Source of the DNA: Tomitella fengzijianii
GTDB lineage: Bacteria > Actinomycetota > Actinomycetes > Mycobacteriales > Mycobacteriaceae
Direction: 5' to 3'
Assembly (NCBI RefSeq): GCF_007559025.1
Contig: NZ_CP041765.1
Span: 1,422,679-1,486,678, forward strand
Length of the DNA stretch: 64,000 nt
Numbering within the stretch: position 1 is the first letter of the stretch; each line of letters opens with the position of its first letter. The notes below the pieces were generated by a model that worked only from the letters and a program-made list of their open reading frames with translations, was not told where the DNA came from and did no database searches. The position numbers were made by a program, and so were the translations under genes. Shown here piece after piece: positions 1-11,184 of this stretch.

Positions 1-1043
1 GCATCGGGAACGAAGGAGAAATCGCCGCCGGCCCCGACCTTCCAGCCGACGGCGTGCCGGTCCACGCCCACCTCGCTGGCGAACCACGCCCACCAGGAAC
101 CCAGGTACGTCAGCAGGGGCACCAGCACCAGGCTGGCGAGCGCGGCCGGCGTGTCGCGGACGAGGGTGCCGACCCACGGGCGCCGCACGCCGAACCGCCG
201 GCGCGCCGCGACGTCCGACATCACGCAGAGCAGCCCGAAGAACGCGACGTAGTACAGCCCGCCCCACTTCGCGGCGCAGGAGAGCCCCAGCAGGACGCCG
301 GCGCCGAACCGCCACCAGCGGAAGCCCAGCCGCGGCCCGAAGGCCGAGTCGTGGATGCGCCCCTCCACGGCCACCAGCGACAGGCGGTCGAGGACCTGCT
401 GCCGGTCGCACAGCAGGCACGCGAAGGCCGCGACCATGAACACGGTCAGGAAGATGTCCAGCAGCGCGGTCCGCGACGACACGGTGAGCACCCCGTCCGC
501 AGTGGCCAGCAATCCCGCCACCGCCCCGAGCAACGTCGATCCGGTCATCCGCCGCGCGATCCGGATGATCAGCAGCACCAGCACGGTGCCCGCCACCGCG
601 GAGGCGAAGCGCCAGCCGAAGCCGTCGTATCCGAACATCCACTGCCCCAGCGCCATCAGCTGCTTGGCGAGCGGCGGATGCACCACCAGCTCGTAGCCGG
701 GGTTGTCCTCGATCCACCCGCCGCCGATCATCTGCCAGGCCTGCGGCGCGTAATGCTTCTCGTCGAATACAGGCGTGCCGGCGTCCGTGGGGTTGCCCAG
801 CGTGACGAACCTGGTCACACCCGCGATCGCGGTGATGACGATGGTGGTGATCCATCCGCGGAGCCGGTCGGTCGCAGCGGCGGCGCCCGGGGGCTGTCGA
901 CTGTCGGGGCCTCCGCGGCCGTGCGGGCCCGTCCCCGGCGGGGCCGTGGCGCGCCTGCCGAACGCCCGGTGCGACGGCGCCGACGGGAGTTCGGCCGCCG
1001 CCGATGCGTCACCCGCGGCGTCGGTCCTGCGGGCGGTGGTCAT
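1..1043 (-). CDS. pmt: Protein O-mannosyltransferase (GT39), partial
   Basis: The minus strand stays open from an ATG at 1043 to the window edge, giving 347 codons; the C-terminus lies outside. After an Ala/Arg/Pro-rich cytoplasmic N-terminus of about 50 residues come a first membrane segment, the luminal acidic pair in PVFDEKHYAPQAW, then HPPLAKQLMALG and several hydrophobic helices. This is the pattern of actinobacterial GT39 enzymes, which transfer mannose from polyprenyl-phosphomannose to Ser/Thr of secreted proteins during Sec export. It is divergent from rsmI, exactly as Rv1002c and Rv1003 are in Mycobacterium tuberculosis. Seen: the open frame, the DE motif and the hydrophobic segments. 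Inferred: substrate and function, from family and position. Confidence 0.88.
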   Translation of the reverse strand, partial: MTTARRTDAAGDASAAAELPSAPSHRAFGRRATAPPGTGPHGRGGPDSRQPPGAAAATDRLRGWITTIVITAIAGVTRFVTLGNPTDAGTPVFDEKHYAPQAWQMIGGGWIEDNPGYELVVHPPLAKQLMALGQWMFGYDGFGWRFASAVAGTVLVLLIIRIARRMTGSTLLGAVAGLLATADGVLTVSSRTALLDIFLTVFMVAAFACLLCDRQQVLDRLSLVAVEGRIHDSAFGPRLGFRWWRFGAGVLLGLSCAAKWGGLYYVAFFGLLCVMSDVAARRRFGVRRPWVGTLVRDTPAALASLVLVPLLTYLGSWWAWFASEVGVDRHAVGWKVGAGGDFSFVPD

Positions 1044-1093
1044 CGGCGGCACACGACGATGGTAGGCGTTCCGACGCACACAGTGGATGTCCG

Positions 1094-1099
1094 TAGGCT
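1094..1099 (+). promoter_or_regulatory. -10-like TAGGCT before rsmI
   Basis: TAGGCT ends 8 nt before the ATG at 1108, and there is no Shine-Dalgarno between them. This spacing fits a leaderless transcript beginning at the start codon, as is common in actinobacteria. The same hexamer precedes metG, ispE, tRNA-Gln and the island TetR gene. Confidence 0.55.
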
Positions 1100-1107
1100 C
1101 AGCTTCC

Positions 1108-2055
1108 ATGGAAGAACGCGACGCCCCGACGGAAGAACGCGACGCCCCGACGGAAGAACGCGACGCCCCGACGGATGTTCGCGGCGCTGTCAGTGCACAG
1201 TCCGCCGGCGGCGGGCCGGCGGACGGGCGCGGCCGTCTGATCCTGGCGGCCACCCCGCTGGGCGAGATCGGTGACGCGTCACCGCGACTGCGCGCTGCCA
1301 TCGCGGAGTCCGACGTTGTGGCGGCCGAGGACACGCGGCGGACGCGGGCGCTCGCCGCAGCGCTGGGCGTGACCATCGGTGGGCGGGTGGTCAGCTTTTA
1401 CGACCAGGTCGAGTCGGCACGGATTCCCGCGCTGGTGGAGGCGGTCGCGGCCGGGGAGTCGGTGTTGCTGGTGACGGACGCGGGAATGCCGTCGGTGAGC
1501 GACCCGGGCTACAGCCTCGTCGACGCCTGCATCGCCGCGGGCCACAGGGTCACCTGCCTTCCCGGACCGTCCGCGGTGACGACGGCCCTGGCCCTGTCGG
1601 GACTGCCCGTCGACCGTTTCTGCTTCGAAGGGTTCGCCCCGCGCAAGCCGGGAAAGCGCCGGGACTTCTTCGCGACGCTCCACGACGAGCCGCGGGCGAG
1701 CGTCTTCTTCGAGTCACCACACCGGCTCGCGGCGTGCCTGGCGGATGCCGTCGAGGTGTTGGGTGCCGAGCGGCGGGCGGCGGTGTGCCGTGAGATGACG
1801 AAGACGTACGAGGAGGTGCGTCGCGGAACGCTGGGGGAGCTGGCAGCCTGGGCCGCGGAGGGGGTGCGCGGCGAGATATCCGTGGTGCTCGCCGGTGCGG
1901 TGCCCCGCCGTCGTTCGGTGACGGACCTGGTGGGGGAGGTGGAACGACGCGTGAGCGGCGGGATTCGCCTCAAGGACGCCTGCGCGCAGGTGGGTGATGA
2001 GGAGGGACTGTCCAAGAGGGAGCTCTACCAGGCTGTTCTCTCGGCGCGGGAGTGA
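1108..2055 (+). CDS. rsmI: 16S rRNA (cytidine-1402 2'-O)-methyltransferase RsmI
   Basis: A 315-residue SAM-dependent tetrapyrrole-methylase-fold enzyme that 2'-O-methylates C1402 of 16S rRNA in the decoding centre. The family signatures are present: LILAATPLGEIGDAS near the start, VAAEDTRRTRAL, the SAM-binding VTDAGMPSVSDPGY and LPGPSAVTTALALSGLP. I chose ATG 1108, 8 nt after a TAGGCT -10-like box, over an in-frame ATG at 1087 that lies upstream of that box. The first 22 residues are unusual: after the Met there are three perfect copies of the heptad EERDAPT. The 3' end overlaps pabB on the other strand by 86 bp, tail to tail. Confidence 0.93.
   Translation: MEERDAPTEERDAPTEERDAPTDVRGAVSAQSAGGGPADGRGRLILAATPLGEIGDASPRLRAAIAESDVVAAEDTRRTRALAAALGVTIGGRVVSFYDQVESARIPALVEAVAAGESVLLVTDAGMPSVSDPGYSLVDACIAAGHRVTCLPGPSAVTTALALSGLPVDRFCFEGFAPRKPGKRRDFFATLHDEPRASVFFESPHRLAACLADAVEVLGAERRAAVCREMTKTYEEVRRGTLGELAAWAAEGVRGEISVVLAGAVPRRRSVTDLVGEVERRVSGGIRLKDACAQVGDEEGLSKRELYQAVLSARE
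1111..1173 (+). repeat. 21-bp perfect tandem triplication in rsmI 5' end
   Basis: Three identical 21-bp units (1111-1131, 1132-1152, 1153-1173) encode EERDAPT three times at the extreme N-terminus of RsmI. The unit is a multiple of three, so copy-number change keeps the frame. Confidence 0.95.
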
Positions 2056-3388
2056 CGGCGCCGCTGCCGTCCGCCCTGGATGAGGGGACCAGGCCGATGA
2101 TGCTGGCGGCCTTGTCCAGGCATTCCTGCCATTCTGCCGCGGGATCCGAGTCGGAGGTGATCCCTCCGCCCACGCCCAGAACCGCCGAGCCGTCGTGCCG
2201 GAATTCGACGGTCCGGATGGCGACATTGAGCTCGAGCCCGGCGACCGGTGAGAACATGCCGACCGTGCCGCAGTAGACGCCGCGGGGGACGCCCTCCCAC
2301 CCGTCGAGGAGGTCGCGTGCCCGGGCCTTGGGGGTACCGGTGACCGAGGCCGGGGGGAACGTCGCCGCGATCAGCCCGGCGTCGGCCGTCCCCGTCGGCA
2401 GCGTGGCGGACACCGTGGAGACCAGGTGCCACACGCCGGGGGCCCTACGGACCTCCAGCAGTCGGCGCGCGCGCACCGAGCCGACGGCCGCCACACGCCC
2501 CAGATCGTTGCGCACGAGGTCGACGATCATGATGTTCTCGGCCACGTCCTTGACGGAACGGCGGAGCGCGCCGGGCGGCGAGGTCGACGGTGCCGTCCCC
2601 TTGATGGGGCTCGACTCGACGCGGTCTCCGTCGCGCGTGAGGAACGTCTCCGGCGACAGCGACGCGACCGCGCCCCCGGGGCCGTCGATGTATGCGGCGC
2701 GCCGGGGCGTGGTCGCGGCCGTGGCGTCGGCGAAGAAGCCCAGCGGCGATCCGGCGTACCGTCCGGTGAAGGCCGTGCACACGCATGCCTGGTAGATCTC
2801 TCCGGCGCCGATGGCCGCAAGACACGCTTCGACACCGCGGCGATGCTGCGCCGGGTCGGGGCCGGTCCAGTCGACCGACCAGTGCAGCGCGGGCCCGGTG
2901 CGGGCGGCGCTGCGCGGCCCGTCGGCAGGATCGGCGCTGTGCCCGCCGCCGGCGGGGTCGACGAGGGCGGCGATGTCGCGCGGACAGGTCTCGCCCGTCA
3001 ACGACTCCCACCACCAGCATCCGGCGTCGTCGAGGACGAGCACGCTGTCCGTCCAGGCCCCGGCGGCGGCGGGCAGCCGCCCGTGCCCGGTCGCGGTGCG
3101 GGTTCCATCCGGGTACGACAGGTAGCCGATCCACCCGCCGCCGATGGCGCGGTGGCCTCGCGCGTGGGCGCGACGTGACGGTGCCGCAGCGTGATCCGCG
3201 GGCGCGGTGAATGCGTGCCGGGGCTCGACGGGTAGGGCCCGGCACTCGGGCGCGATCACCGCGGCGGCGCCGAACCACCGCCCGGTCAGGGCGGCCGGCC
3301 CGGCCGTGTACCGGTGCGCGGAACGTGTCCCGAGGCCCCGGAGCACCGCAGAGGCGGACGCTCCGGGGCCCAGTCGCTGTTGCAGCAT
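1970..3388 (-). CDS. pabB: Aminodeoxychorismate synthase component I (PabB-like)
   Basis: A 472-residue chorismate-binding enzyme. Family motifs are in order: GEIYQACVCTAF, SLSPETFLTRDGDRVESSPIKGT, MIVDLVRNDLGRV, the PPASVTGTPK active-site block and a GVGGGITSDSDPAAEW ending. It converts chorismate plus ammonia to 4-amino-4-deoxychorismate for folate synthesis, with a glutaminase subunit. Position next to rsmI and metG matches Rv1005c. The SPIKGT block resembles PabB more than anthranilate synthase, but isochorismate-type relatives cannot be excluded without alignment. The start is the ATG at 3388; no strong Shine-Dalgarno is visible. The last 86 bp overlap rsmI, and the residues after about 440 are low-complexity (Pro/Arg-rich). 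Confidence 0.85.
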   Translation of the reverse strand: MLQQRLGPGASASAVLRGLGTRSAHRYTAGPAALTGRWFGAAAVIAPECRALPVEPRHAFTAPADHAAAPSRRAHARGHRAIGGGWIGYLSYPDGTRTATGHGRLPAAAGAWTDSVLVLDDAGCWWWESLTGETCPRDIAALVDPAGGGHSADPADGPRSAARTGPALHWSVDWTGPDPAQHRRGVEACLAAIGAGEIYQACVCTAFTGRYAGSPLGFFADATAATTPRRAAYIDGPGGAVASLSPETFLTRDGDRVESSPIKGTAPSTSPPGALRRSVKDVAENIMIVDLVRNDLGRVAAVGSVRARRLLEVRRAPGVWHLVSTVSATLPTGTADAGLIAATFPPASVTGTPKARARDLLDGWEGVPRGVYCGTVGMFSPVAGLELNVAIRTVEFRHDGSAVLGVGGGITSDSDPAAEWQECLDKAASIIGLVPSSRADGSGAVTPAPREQPGRAPSWTVPPHHPPARRRP

Positions 3389-3484
3389 CGCATCAGGGTG
3401 CCATGGGCCCCGACCGGGAGCGAACAGGACCGGACCGGGTGTGAATGGTCCCGGCCCGGCCGGCGGGCCCGGTCCCGGCCGGTG

Positions 3485-4849
3485 TCATGCGCGGGGCAGG
3501 GGGCGGCGCCCTGGCAGACGCCGGCCGCCTGCGGTGATGGTCGCGGTCTCGGCCGCGTCCGTTCCCGCGCACCAGCCGACGGGGTCCACCTTGCCCGCGC
3601 GTGTGGGACGTGAGTGCGGGAACAGCCGCTGGGCCTCCCGCCGGACGGCGTCGTCCTGCGCGCGCAGGACCGGGACGAGTGCTCTGTCGTGTACGCCCGC
3701 GTCCGCGGCCGCGTCGCGGGTGGCCTGGCGTTGCGCCTCTGCCAGCCGCTGCCCGATCCGGGTGGCGAATCCGACGAGGAACGACCGGCGGAACGCCGCG
3801 GTGTGGCCGGGCGCGCTGAAACGCGGCGACCGGAGCTGCATGGCCCGGGTGCATTGCACCAGCAGCGAGGTGAAGAGCAGTTCCACCTGCTCCAGCGCAT
3901 CGGCGGGTCCGACGACGGTCGCGATGGCCAGCCGCTTGGACCAGACTGTGCGCACCGCGTTCACCTTTCCAATGGCGGAGAGCAGGGTCACCTTCTCCCG
4001 CAAGTACGGGTTGTCCAGGTGGATGCGCCGCGCGGACACGGTGAATCCGTTCGCCGGGGCGGACCGGTGGAGCATCGCCGTGTCCACCGAGTGGCGGGTG
4101 ATCAGTTCCTGGGCTTTCGCCGTCAGAGCCTCGGCCTCGTGCGGGTAGTCGGTGGATTCCGCCTTGGCGAGCAGGGCGCGGATGCGGGCCGGCACCTTGG
4201 GATCGACCGTGCCCGGGCTTCCGTCGGCGGCGAGCCGATCACCCGCAGTCGCGGACGACGCGGTGTGCGGACCCCACTGCGACGGCGGCGGGCACAGGTG
4301 GGGCCAGTCGGGAAGCGAATCCCACAGGAGCACAAGCCCGTGCGCGGTGCAGTCTCCGATGTAGGATCCGATGCCGGGCAGCTCGGGCGTGCCCGCTGCG
4401 GCAACGCGGCCCGCGGAGCAGTGGCCGGACAGGTCCCGCTGCGCCGTCGCGGCGGCTCCCGCGTAGCGGAGCGCCGCGCTGTCCGCGGCGGGCTCGGCAA
4501 GCGCCATCGCGCGGATCTGATCCGACCACGACGCGGGGGCGCAGGCCAGGCTGGTGACCCGGTAGGCGTGGACGAGGAGCAACGTCGCGATCAGCCCCGC
4601 CTTGACGTCGGAGAAGTGCCGGCCGGTGACATGCAGGACGTCCTGGGGCTGCCAGCCGCGCTCGTAGACGTCGGTGAGGGCGCCTAGCACGAGAGCGGCC
4701 ACGGACGCTGCGGTACCGCAGGGCCCGTGTTCCCCCTCGCAACTTCCCCCGCCCCTGCCCTCACGACTGTGCTCGCAGCAGCCTGCGGTGCGGCCGTCGT
4801 GATCGCGGAACTGCGTGCCGGATGCGGATCCGGTGGCGCCTCGGTACAT
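3485..4849 (-). CDS. DUF2786 domain protein
   Basis: A 454-residue protein. The recognisable part is the DUF2786 motif KVPARIRALLAKAESTDYPH followed by EAEALTAKAQELITRHSVD, around residues 210-250. Downstream is a conserved-looking alpha/beta region (LLSAIGKVNAVRTVWSK, FTSLLVQCTRAMQ, FRRSFLVGFATRIGQRL). Start ATG 4849 is preceded by GAGGGGGAGC at about 7 nt. The N-terminal 190 residues contain an alpha-helical segment (VAALVLGALTDVYERGWQP) with no domain I recognise. The function of DUF2786 proteins is not established. The gene lies between pabB and metG, pointing away from metG. Confidence 0.8.
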   Translation of the reverse strand: MYRGATGSASGTQFRDHDGRTAGCCEHSREGRGGGSCEGEHGPCGTAASVAALVLGALTDVYERGWQPQDVLHVTGRHFSDVKAGLIATLLLVHAYRVTSLACAPASWSDQIRAMALAEPAADSAALRYAGAAATAQRDLSGHCSAGRVAAAGTPELPGIGSYIGDCTAHGLVLLWDSLPDWPHLCPPPSQWGPHTASSATAGDRLAADGSPGTVDPKVPARIRALLAKAESTDYPHEAEALTAKAQELITRHSVDTAMLHRSAPANGFTVSARRIHLDNPYLREKVTLLSAIGKVNAVRTVWSKRLAIATVVGPADALEQVELLFTSLLVQCTRAMQLRSPRFSAPGHTAAFRRSFLVGFATRIGQRLAEAQRQATRDAAADAGVHDRALVPVLRAQDDAVRREAQRLFPHSRPTRAGKVDPVGWCAGTDAAETATITAGGRRLPGRRPLPRA

Positions 4850-4946
4850 GATCGTGCTCCCCCTCATGCTCGATGTTCGCGTGCGCGTGCGACGACGATG
4901 CGGAACGGTCCGACGGATCCCCGGCCGCGGGTCGGCGCCGAGGATG

Positions 4947-5030
4947 CCGTGCATCCGTGAATCCCGTGCATCCGTGAAGCCCGTGCATCCGTGAAGCCCG
5001 GGGTTTCACGAAGCCCGGGGTTCCGAAGGG
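4947..5030. repeat. 17-bp tandem repeat upstream of metG
   Basis: Three near-perfect 17-bp units of the form CCGTGCATCCGTGAAGC (4947-4963, 4964-4980, 4981-4997) run into two diverged units starting CCGGGGTT (from 4998 and 5015). The array lies in the divergent spacer between the DUF2786 gene and metG and carries no convincing gene. Confidence 0.85.
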
Positions 5031-5107
5031 ATCGGGCATTCGTTCTATCGATCACACGTTCGCCATCGTGCATGAACCCACCGACAAGTTCCGCCCGTCG
5101 TACGCAA

Positions 5108-5113
5108 TAGGCT
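5108..5113 (+). promoter_or_regulatory. -10-like TAGGCT before metG
   Basis: TAGGCT ends 6 nt before ATG 5120, again with no Shine-Dalgarno, so metG is a probable leaderless gene. This spacing also argues against the in-frame GTG at 5114, which directly abuts the box. Confidence 0.6.
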
Positions 5114-5119
5114 GTGAGC

Positions 5120-6964
5120 ATGTCTTCCTCTGTGCTCACCGCCGTCGCGTGGCCCTATGCGAACGGGCCCCGCCACATCGGCCACGTGTCCGGTTTCGGG
5201 GTGCCCTCCGACGTCTTCTCGCGCTATCAGCGGATGATCGGCAACCGGGTCCTGATGGTTTCGGGCACGGACGAGCACGGCACGCCGATCCTGGTGCAGG
5301 CGGACGCGGAGGGCATCGCGCCGATGGACCTGGCGGACCGGTACAACCGTGTGATCGTGGACGATCTGCAGGGGCTCGGTCTGAGCTACGACCTGTTCAC
5401 CCGCACCACCACGCGCAATCACTACGCGGTGGTCCAGGAGCTGTTCCGCACGCTGCACAAGAACGGCTACCTGGTGCCGAAGACCACCACCGGCGCGATC
5501 AGCCCCTCCACGGGCCGTACGCTTCCGGACCGGTTCGTCGAAGGCACCTGCCCGATCTGCGGGTACGACGGCGCCCGCGGCGACCAGTGCGACAATTGCG
5601 GAAACCAGCTCGACCCGGCGGATCTGATCAATCCGCGCAGCAAGATCAACGGGGAGACCCCGAAGTTCGTCGAGTCCGAGCACTGGTTCCTCGATCTGCC
5701 CGCGCTCGCGGACTCGCTCGGCGACTGGCTCAAGGGCCGCTCCGGCTGGCGGCCGAATGTCCTGCGCTTCAGCCTCAACCTCATCGACGACATGCGCCCG
5801 CGCGCCATGAGCCGCGACATCGACTGGGGCATTCCGATCCCGCTCGAGGGGTGGCAGGACCGCGGCGACAAGAAGCTCTACGTCTGGTTCGACGCCGTCA
5901 TCGGATACTTGTCCGCGTCGATGGAATGGGCTGCGCGCTCCGGGGAACCGGAGGCGTGGCGCGAGTGGTGGACGGACCCGAACGCGGTCAGCAACTACTT
6001 CATGGGCAAGGACAACATCACCTTCCACTCGCAGATCTGGCCGTCGGAGCTGCTGGGCTACCGGGGCGAGGGCGCGAAGGGCGGCGAGCCCGGGCCGCTC
6101 GGCGCGCTCAACCTGCCCACCGAGGTGGTGTCCTCGGAGTTCCTCACGATGAGCGGGTCGAAGTTCTCGACCTCCCGCGGCACCGTCATCTACGTGCGGG
6201 ATTTTCTGCGCGACTTCGGCCCCGACGCGCTGCGCTACTTCATCTCCGTCGCCGGCCCGGAGACTCAGGACACGGACTTCACCTGGGAGGAGTTCGTCCG
6301 GCGGACCAACTTCGAGCTGGCCAACGAATGGGGCAACCTGGTCAACCGCTCGGTGTCCATGGCGTTCAAGAACTTCGGCGCCATCCCGCGTCCGGGCACC
6401 GTGACCGACGCGGACGCGGAGCTGCTGCGCACCGCGCACGCGGCGTTCGACACGGTCGGCGCGGATCTGGCGCGCAGCAGGTTCCGTTCGGCCGCCGGTG
6501 AGGCGATGCGGGTGGTCTCGGCCGCCAACAAGTACATCTCCGACACCGAGCCGTGGAAGCTCGCCAAGGACCCGGCGCAGGCCGACAGGCTCGCCACCGT
6601 GCTGCACACCTCCCTGCAGGTGGTCTCGGACGCCAACGCGCTGCTCACGCCGTTCCTTCCGCACTCCGCGCAGAGCGTGCACGAACTGCTCGGCGGCGGC
6701 GGGGTGTGGGCGGCGCAGCCGGAGGTCCGCGAGGTCGACGACCTGGTTTCGCCGTCGCTGCCCGAGGGGCCGGTGGGCGTCGGGCTGCCCGCGGAGGGGC
6801 GCAGTTACCCGGTGCTCATGGGCGACTACGCCGCGGAGAAGGCGGTGTGGCGGCGCACCGAGGTGCAGCCGGGCACCCCGTTGTCCAAGCCGACCCCGCT
6901 GTTCCGCAAGCTGGCCCCGGAGCTGGGGGAGGCCGGTCCGGAGTGGGCCCCGGTGGACAAGTGA
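5120..6964 (+). CDS. metG: Methionyl-tRNA synthetase
   Basis: A 614-residue class I synthetase charging tRNA-Met. The catalytic signature is in [16 protein letters not shown], the zinc knuckle is [18 protein letters not shown] (about residues 145-165), and the second ATP motif is [10 protein letters not shown], an actinobacterial variant of [22 protein letters not shown] and DNITFH are also typical. There is no C-terminal tRNA-binding (EMAP-like) extension. Start ATG 5120 was chosen from the upstream TAGGCT box. The stop overlaps the GTG start of tatD, so the two are co-transcribed and probably translationally coupled. Confidence 0.97.
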   Translation: MSSSVLTAVAWPYANGPRHIGHVSGFGVPSDVFSRYQRMIGNRVLMVSGTDEHGTPILVQADAEGIAPMDLADRYNRVIVDDLQGLGLSYDLFTRTTTRNHYAVVQELFRTLHKNGYLVPKTTTGAISPSTGRTLPDRFVEGTCPICGYDGARGDQCDNCGNQLDPADLINPRSKINGETPKFVESEHWFLDLPALADSLGDWLKGRSGWRPNVLRFSLNLIDDMRPRAMSRDIDWGIPIPLEGWQDRGDKKLYVWFDAVIGYLSASMEWAARSGEPEAWREWWTDPNAVSNYFMGKDNITFHSQIWPSELLGYRGEGAKGGEPGPLGALNLPTEVVSSEFLTMSGSKFSTSRGTVIYVRDFLRDFGPDALRYFISVAGPETQDTDFTWEEFVRRTNFELANEWGNLVNRSVSMAFKNFGAIPRPGTVTDADAELLRTAHAAFDTVGADLARSRFRSAAGEAMRVVSAANKYISDTEPWKLAKDPAQADRLATVLHTSLQVVSDANALLTPFLPHSAQSVHELLGGGGVWAAQPEVREVDDLVSPSLPEGPVGVGLPAEGRSYPVLMGDYAAEKAVWRRTEVQPGTPLSKPTPLFRKLAPELGEAGPEWAPVDK

Positions 6965-7809
6965 AACGCGAGCGCCCGGCGCCGCCGGTTCCGGAGCCGG
7001 CGGGCGAGCTCATCGACGCCCATACCCACCTCGACGCGTGCGGCGTGCACGACGAGGCCTCGCTGGCCGCCGTGCTCGACCGCGCCGGGCGTGCGGGGGT
7101 GGGGCGAGTCGTGACGATCGCCGACGACCTCGACGCGGCCCGCTTCGCGGTGCGGGCCGCGCACTGGGACCAGCGTGTCCACGCCGCGGTGGCGCTGCAT
7201 CCCACCCGGGCGAACGTCCTGGACGACGAGGCGCGGACGGAGCTCGAGGCGCTCGCGGCGGACGACCGGGTCGTGGCAGTGGGCGAGACCGGCCTGGACT
7301 GGTACTGGCCGGGCAAGATGGACGGTTGCGCGGAACGCGGCGACCAGCTCGAGGCCTTCGTATGGCACATCGACCTCGCCAAGCGCACCGGTCTGCCGCT
7401 GATGATCCACAACCGCGAGGCCGACGACGACGTGCTGGCCGTGCTTGCGTCGGAGGGCGCCCCGGAAACCGTGATCTTCCACTGCTTCTCGTCGGGGCCG
7501 GAGACCGCGCGCAAATGCGTGGACGCGGGATACATGCTGAGCTTCTCGGGGACGGTCAGCTTCCGCAACGCCAAGGAGCTGCACGCGGCGGCGGCGATCC
7601 CGCCGGACGACGGTTTCCTGCTGGAGACCGATGCGCCGTTCCTGACTCCGCACCCGTACCGGGGGGCGCCCAACGAGCCGTACTGCCTGCCCTACACCGC
7701 CCGGGCGCTCGCCCACCTGAGAGGCGAGAGCGTGGAGACGGTCGCCGCCTTGGCGACGGGCAACGCCGAGCGCGTGTACGGCATCGGCAGCCGCGACCTG
7801 CACCTGTAG
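6961..7809 (+). CDS. tatD: TatD-family metal-dependent hydrolase
   Basis: A 282-residue TIM-barrel hydrolase of the TatD deoxyribonuclease family. Metal ligands are visible in [11 protein letters not shown] near the N-terminus, [30 protein letters not shown] and [15 protein letters not shown]. Start GTG 6961 overlaps the metG stop as GTGA. The family acts as 3'-5' exonuclease/DNase with divalent metals; the exact substrate here is unknown. The metG-tatD-rpfB order is as in mycobacteria. Confidence 0.93.
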   Translation: MKRERPAPPVPEPAGELIDAHTHLDACGVHDEASLAAVLDRAGRAGVGRVVTIADDLDAARFAVRAAHWDQRVHAAVALHPTRANVLDDEARTELEALAADDRVVAVGETGLDWYWPGKMDGCAERGDQLEAFVWHIDLAKRTGLPLMIHNREADDDVLAVLASEGAPETVIFHCFSSGPETARKCVDAGYMLSFSGTVSFRNAKELHAAAAIPPDDGFLLETDAPFLTPHPYRGAPNEPYCLPYTARALAHLRGESVETVAALATGNAERVYGIGSRDLHL

Positions 7810-9239
<1,430 letters not shown>

Positions 9240-9248
9240 ATTCTGAGG

Positions 9249-10175
9249 ATGCCCGACACTTCTGACGAGGGCGGCGCGGCCACTGGCCGCGCAGCCCTTC
9301 TCGGCCCCGCCGAGGTCCGCGAGCTCGCCGAACGGCTGGGGGTCCGGCCGACGAAGACCCTCGGCCAGAACTTCGTCCACGACGCCAACACCGTCCGGCG
9401 GATCGTCGCGAAGGCGGGCGTGCGCCCGGACGACACGGTCCTGGAGGTGGGGCCCGGGCTCGGTTCGCTCACGCTGGCGTTGCTTGACACGGCAGCGTCC
9501 GTCGTGGCCGTCGAGATCGACCCCGTGCTGGCGCGGCAGCTGCCGGAGACGGCGGCCCGGCGCGCGCCGGCGGTGGCCGGGCGCCTCGCCGTCGTCGAAG
9601 GCGACGCGCTGCGGGTGCGCCGCGCCGACCTGCCCGCGGAAGCGACGGTGCTCGTGGCGAACCTCCCCTACAACGTCGCGGTCCCGGTGCTCCTGCATCT
9701 GTTCGCGGAGGTCCCCACGCTGCGCGGAGCGCTCGTGATGGTGCAGGAGGAGGTCGCCGACCGCCTTGCCGCGGCGCCGGGAAGCCGGACGTACGGGGTG
9801 CCCAGTGTGAAGGCCGGCTTCTTCGGAACCGTGCGGCGTGCAGGGGCGGTGGGAAGGTCGGTGTTCTGGCCCGTACCCAAGGTGGAATCCGGGTTGGTCC
9901 GCATCGACCGGTATGACGCCGCCCCGTGGCCGACCGACGATCGGCACCGGCGCGACGTGTTCGCCGTCGTCGATGCCGCATTCGCGCAGCGCCGTAAGAC
10001 TCTGCGCGCGGCGCTGTCCGGGTGGGCGGGCGGTGCCGCCGAGGCCGAGCGGATCCTGCGCGCCGCGGGGATCGACCCGGCCGCCCGCGGCGAGCGCATC
10101 GACACGGCCGGATTCGTGCGCCTGGCCGCGGCCGGACCGTCGCGCGCGCAGAATGCCGGCGAAGCGCTCGACTAG
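9249..10175 (+). CDS. rsmA: 16S rRNA (adenine1518-N6/adenine1519-N6)-dimethyltransferase
   Basis: A 308-residue KsgA/RsmA enzyme that dimethylates the two adjacent adenines near the 3' end of 16S rRNA. Motifs: [18 protein letters not shown], the SAM-binding [14 protein letters not shown] and the catalytic [26 protein letters not shown] and the C-terminal helical domain are intact. Start ATG 9249 is set by the TAGATT box. Its TAG stop lies in the TAGGCT box ahead of ispE. The rpfB-ksgA-ispE order is mycobacterial. Confidence 0.96.
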   Translation: MPDTSDEGGAATGRAALLGPAEVRELAERLGVRPTKTLGQNFVHDANTVRRIVAKAGVRPDDTVLEVGPGLGSLTLALLDTAASVVAVEIDPVLARQLPETAARRAPAVAGRLAVVEGDALRVRRADLPAEATVLVANLPYNVAVPVLLHLFAEVPTLRGALVMVQEEVADRLAAAPGSRTYGVPSVKAGFFGTVRRAGAVGRSVFWPVPKVESGLVRIDRYDAAPWPTDDRHRRDVFAVVDAAFAQRRKTLRAALSGWAGGAAEAERILRAAGIDPAARGERIDTAGFVRLAAAGPSRAQNAGEALD

Positions 10176-10178
10176 GCT
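10173..10178 (+). promoter_or_regulatory. -10-like TAGGCT overlapping rsmA stop
   Basis: The TAG of this hexamer is the rsmA stop codon. It ends 7 nt before the GTG start of ispE at 10186, with no Shine-Dalgarno between. Confidence 0.5.
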
Positions 10179-10185
10179 GTGGGCC

Positions 10186-11184
10186 GTGCTGACTGTCGTT
10201 CACGAACCCGTGGTGGTGCAGGTGCCGGCCAAGGTCAACCTGCATCTGGGCGTCGGGGATCCGCGTCCCGACGGCTACCACGAACTGGCCACCGTCTTCC
10301 AGGCGCTGTCGCTGCATGACACCGTCAGCGTCGTCCCGGCGCACGGCCTGGAGGTGCGGGTGCGGGGCGAGGGCTCGCGGTTCGTCCCCACCGACAATCG
10401 CAACCTGGCGTGGCGTGCGGCGGAGGCGCTCGCCGCGCACGTGGGCCGCGAGCCGAAGGCCCGGATCACGGTCGACAAGGGGATTCCCGTGGCGGGGGGG
10501 ATGGCCGGCGGCAGCGCTGATGCCGCGGGCACGCTGGTGGCGCTCGACGCGATGTGGGGGCTGGACCTGCCGCGCGACGATCTGCGGCGGATCGCGGCGG
10601 GGTTGGGCAGCGACGTCCCGTTCATCCTGCTCGGCGGCACGGCGCTCGGCACCGGGCGCGGCGAGGACCTGACGACGGTGCTCACGCGCAACAGTTGCCA
10701 CTGGGTCCTGGCCTTCGCCAAGGGCGGTCTGAGCACGCCCGACGTCTTCGCGGAGCTGGACCGGCTGCGCGCCAAGGGACTGTCCGACGGCCCCGGGGAC
10801 GATGCGCAGGGTCGGCGACAGCCCGGATTGCGGCGGCTCGGCTCCGCCGACGACCTCCTGCAGGCCCTGGCTGCGGGGGACGCGTCGCGGCTCGGCCCGG
10901 TTCTGGGCAACGACCTGCAGGCGGCGGCGCTGTCGCTGCGCCCGGACCTGCGGCGCACCCTTGCGGCGGGGGAGCGGGCCGGCGCGCTGCGCGGCATCGT
11001 CTCCGGTTCGGGGCCCACGTGCGCATTCCTGTGCGCGGACGAGGACGCGGCGCTGGCGGTGAGCCTGGAACTGGCGGGCGAGGGCGTGTGCCGCACCGTG
11101 CGCGTCGCATCCGGCCCGGTGCCGGGGGCGCGCGTACTCGGCGACGACCACGACGACTACGACGACCCCGAGGATCTTGCCTGA
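10186..11184 (+). CDS. ispE: 4-diphosphocytidyl-2-C-methyl-D-erythritol kinase
   Basis: A 332-residue GHMP kinase that phosphorylates CDP-ME in the MEP isoprenoid pathway. Seen: [20 protein letters not shown] at the N-terminus, the glycine-rich ATP loop [17 protein letters not shown] (about residues 102-118) and the C-terminal [13 protein letters not shown]. Start GTG 10186 follows TAGGCT by 7 nt. The C-terminus carries an acidic tail ([13 protein letters not shown]). The stop overlaps the ABC-F start as TGATG. Confidence 0.96.
   Translation: MLTVVHEPVVVQVPAKVNLHLGVGDPRPDGYHELATVFQALSLHDTVSVVPAHGLEVRVRGEGSRFVPTDNRNLAWRAAEALAAHVGREPKARITVDKGIPVAGGMAGGSADAAGTLVALDAMWGLDLPRDDLRRIAAGLGSDVPFILLGGTALGTGRGEDLTTVLTRNSCHWVLAFAKGGLSTPDVFAELDRLRAKGLSDGPGDDAQGRRQPGLRRLGSADDLLQALAAGDASRLGPVLGNDLQAAALSLRPDLRRTLAAGERAGALRGIVSGSGPTCAFLCADEDAALAVSLELAGEGVCRTVRVASGPVPGARVLGDDHDDYDDPEDLA

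Noticed and set aside
54-1274. Long plus-strand ORF of 406 codons antisense to pmt
   Set aside because: The minus strand encodes a clear GT39 enzyme. The plus-strand product is low-complexity Arg/Pro/His sequence typical of an antisense shadow in high-GC DNA.
5045-6682. 545-codon minus-strand ORF across metG
   Set aside because: A shadow of metG: it has no family motifs, while metG has all of its signatures.
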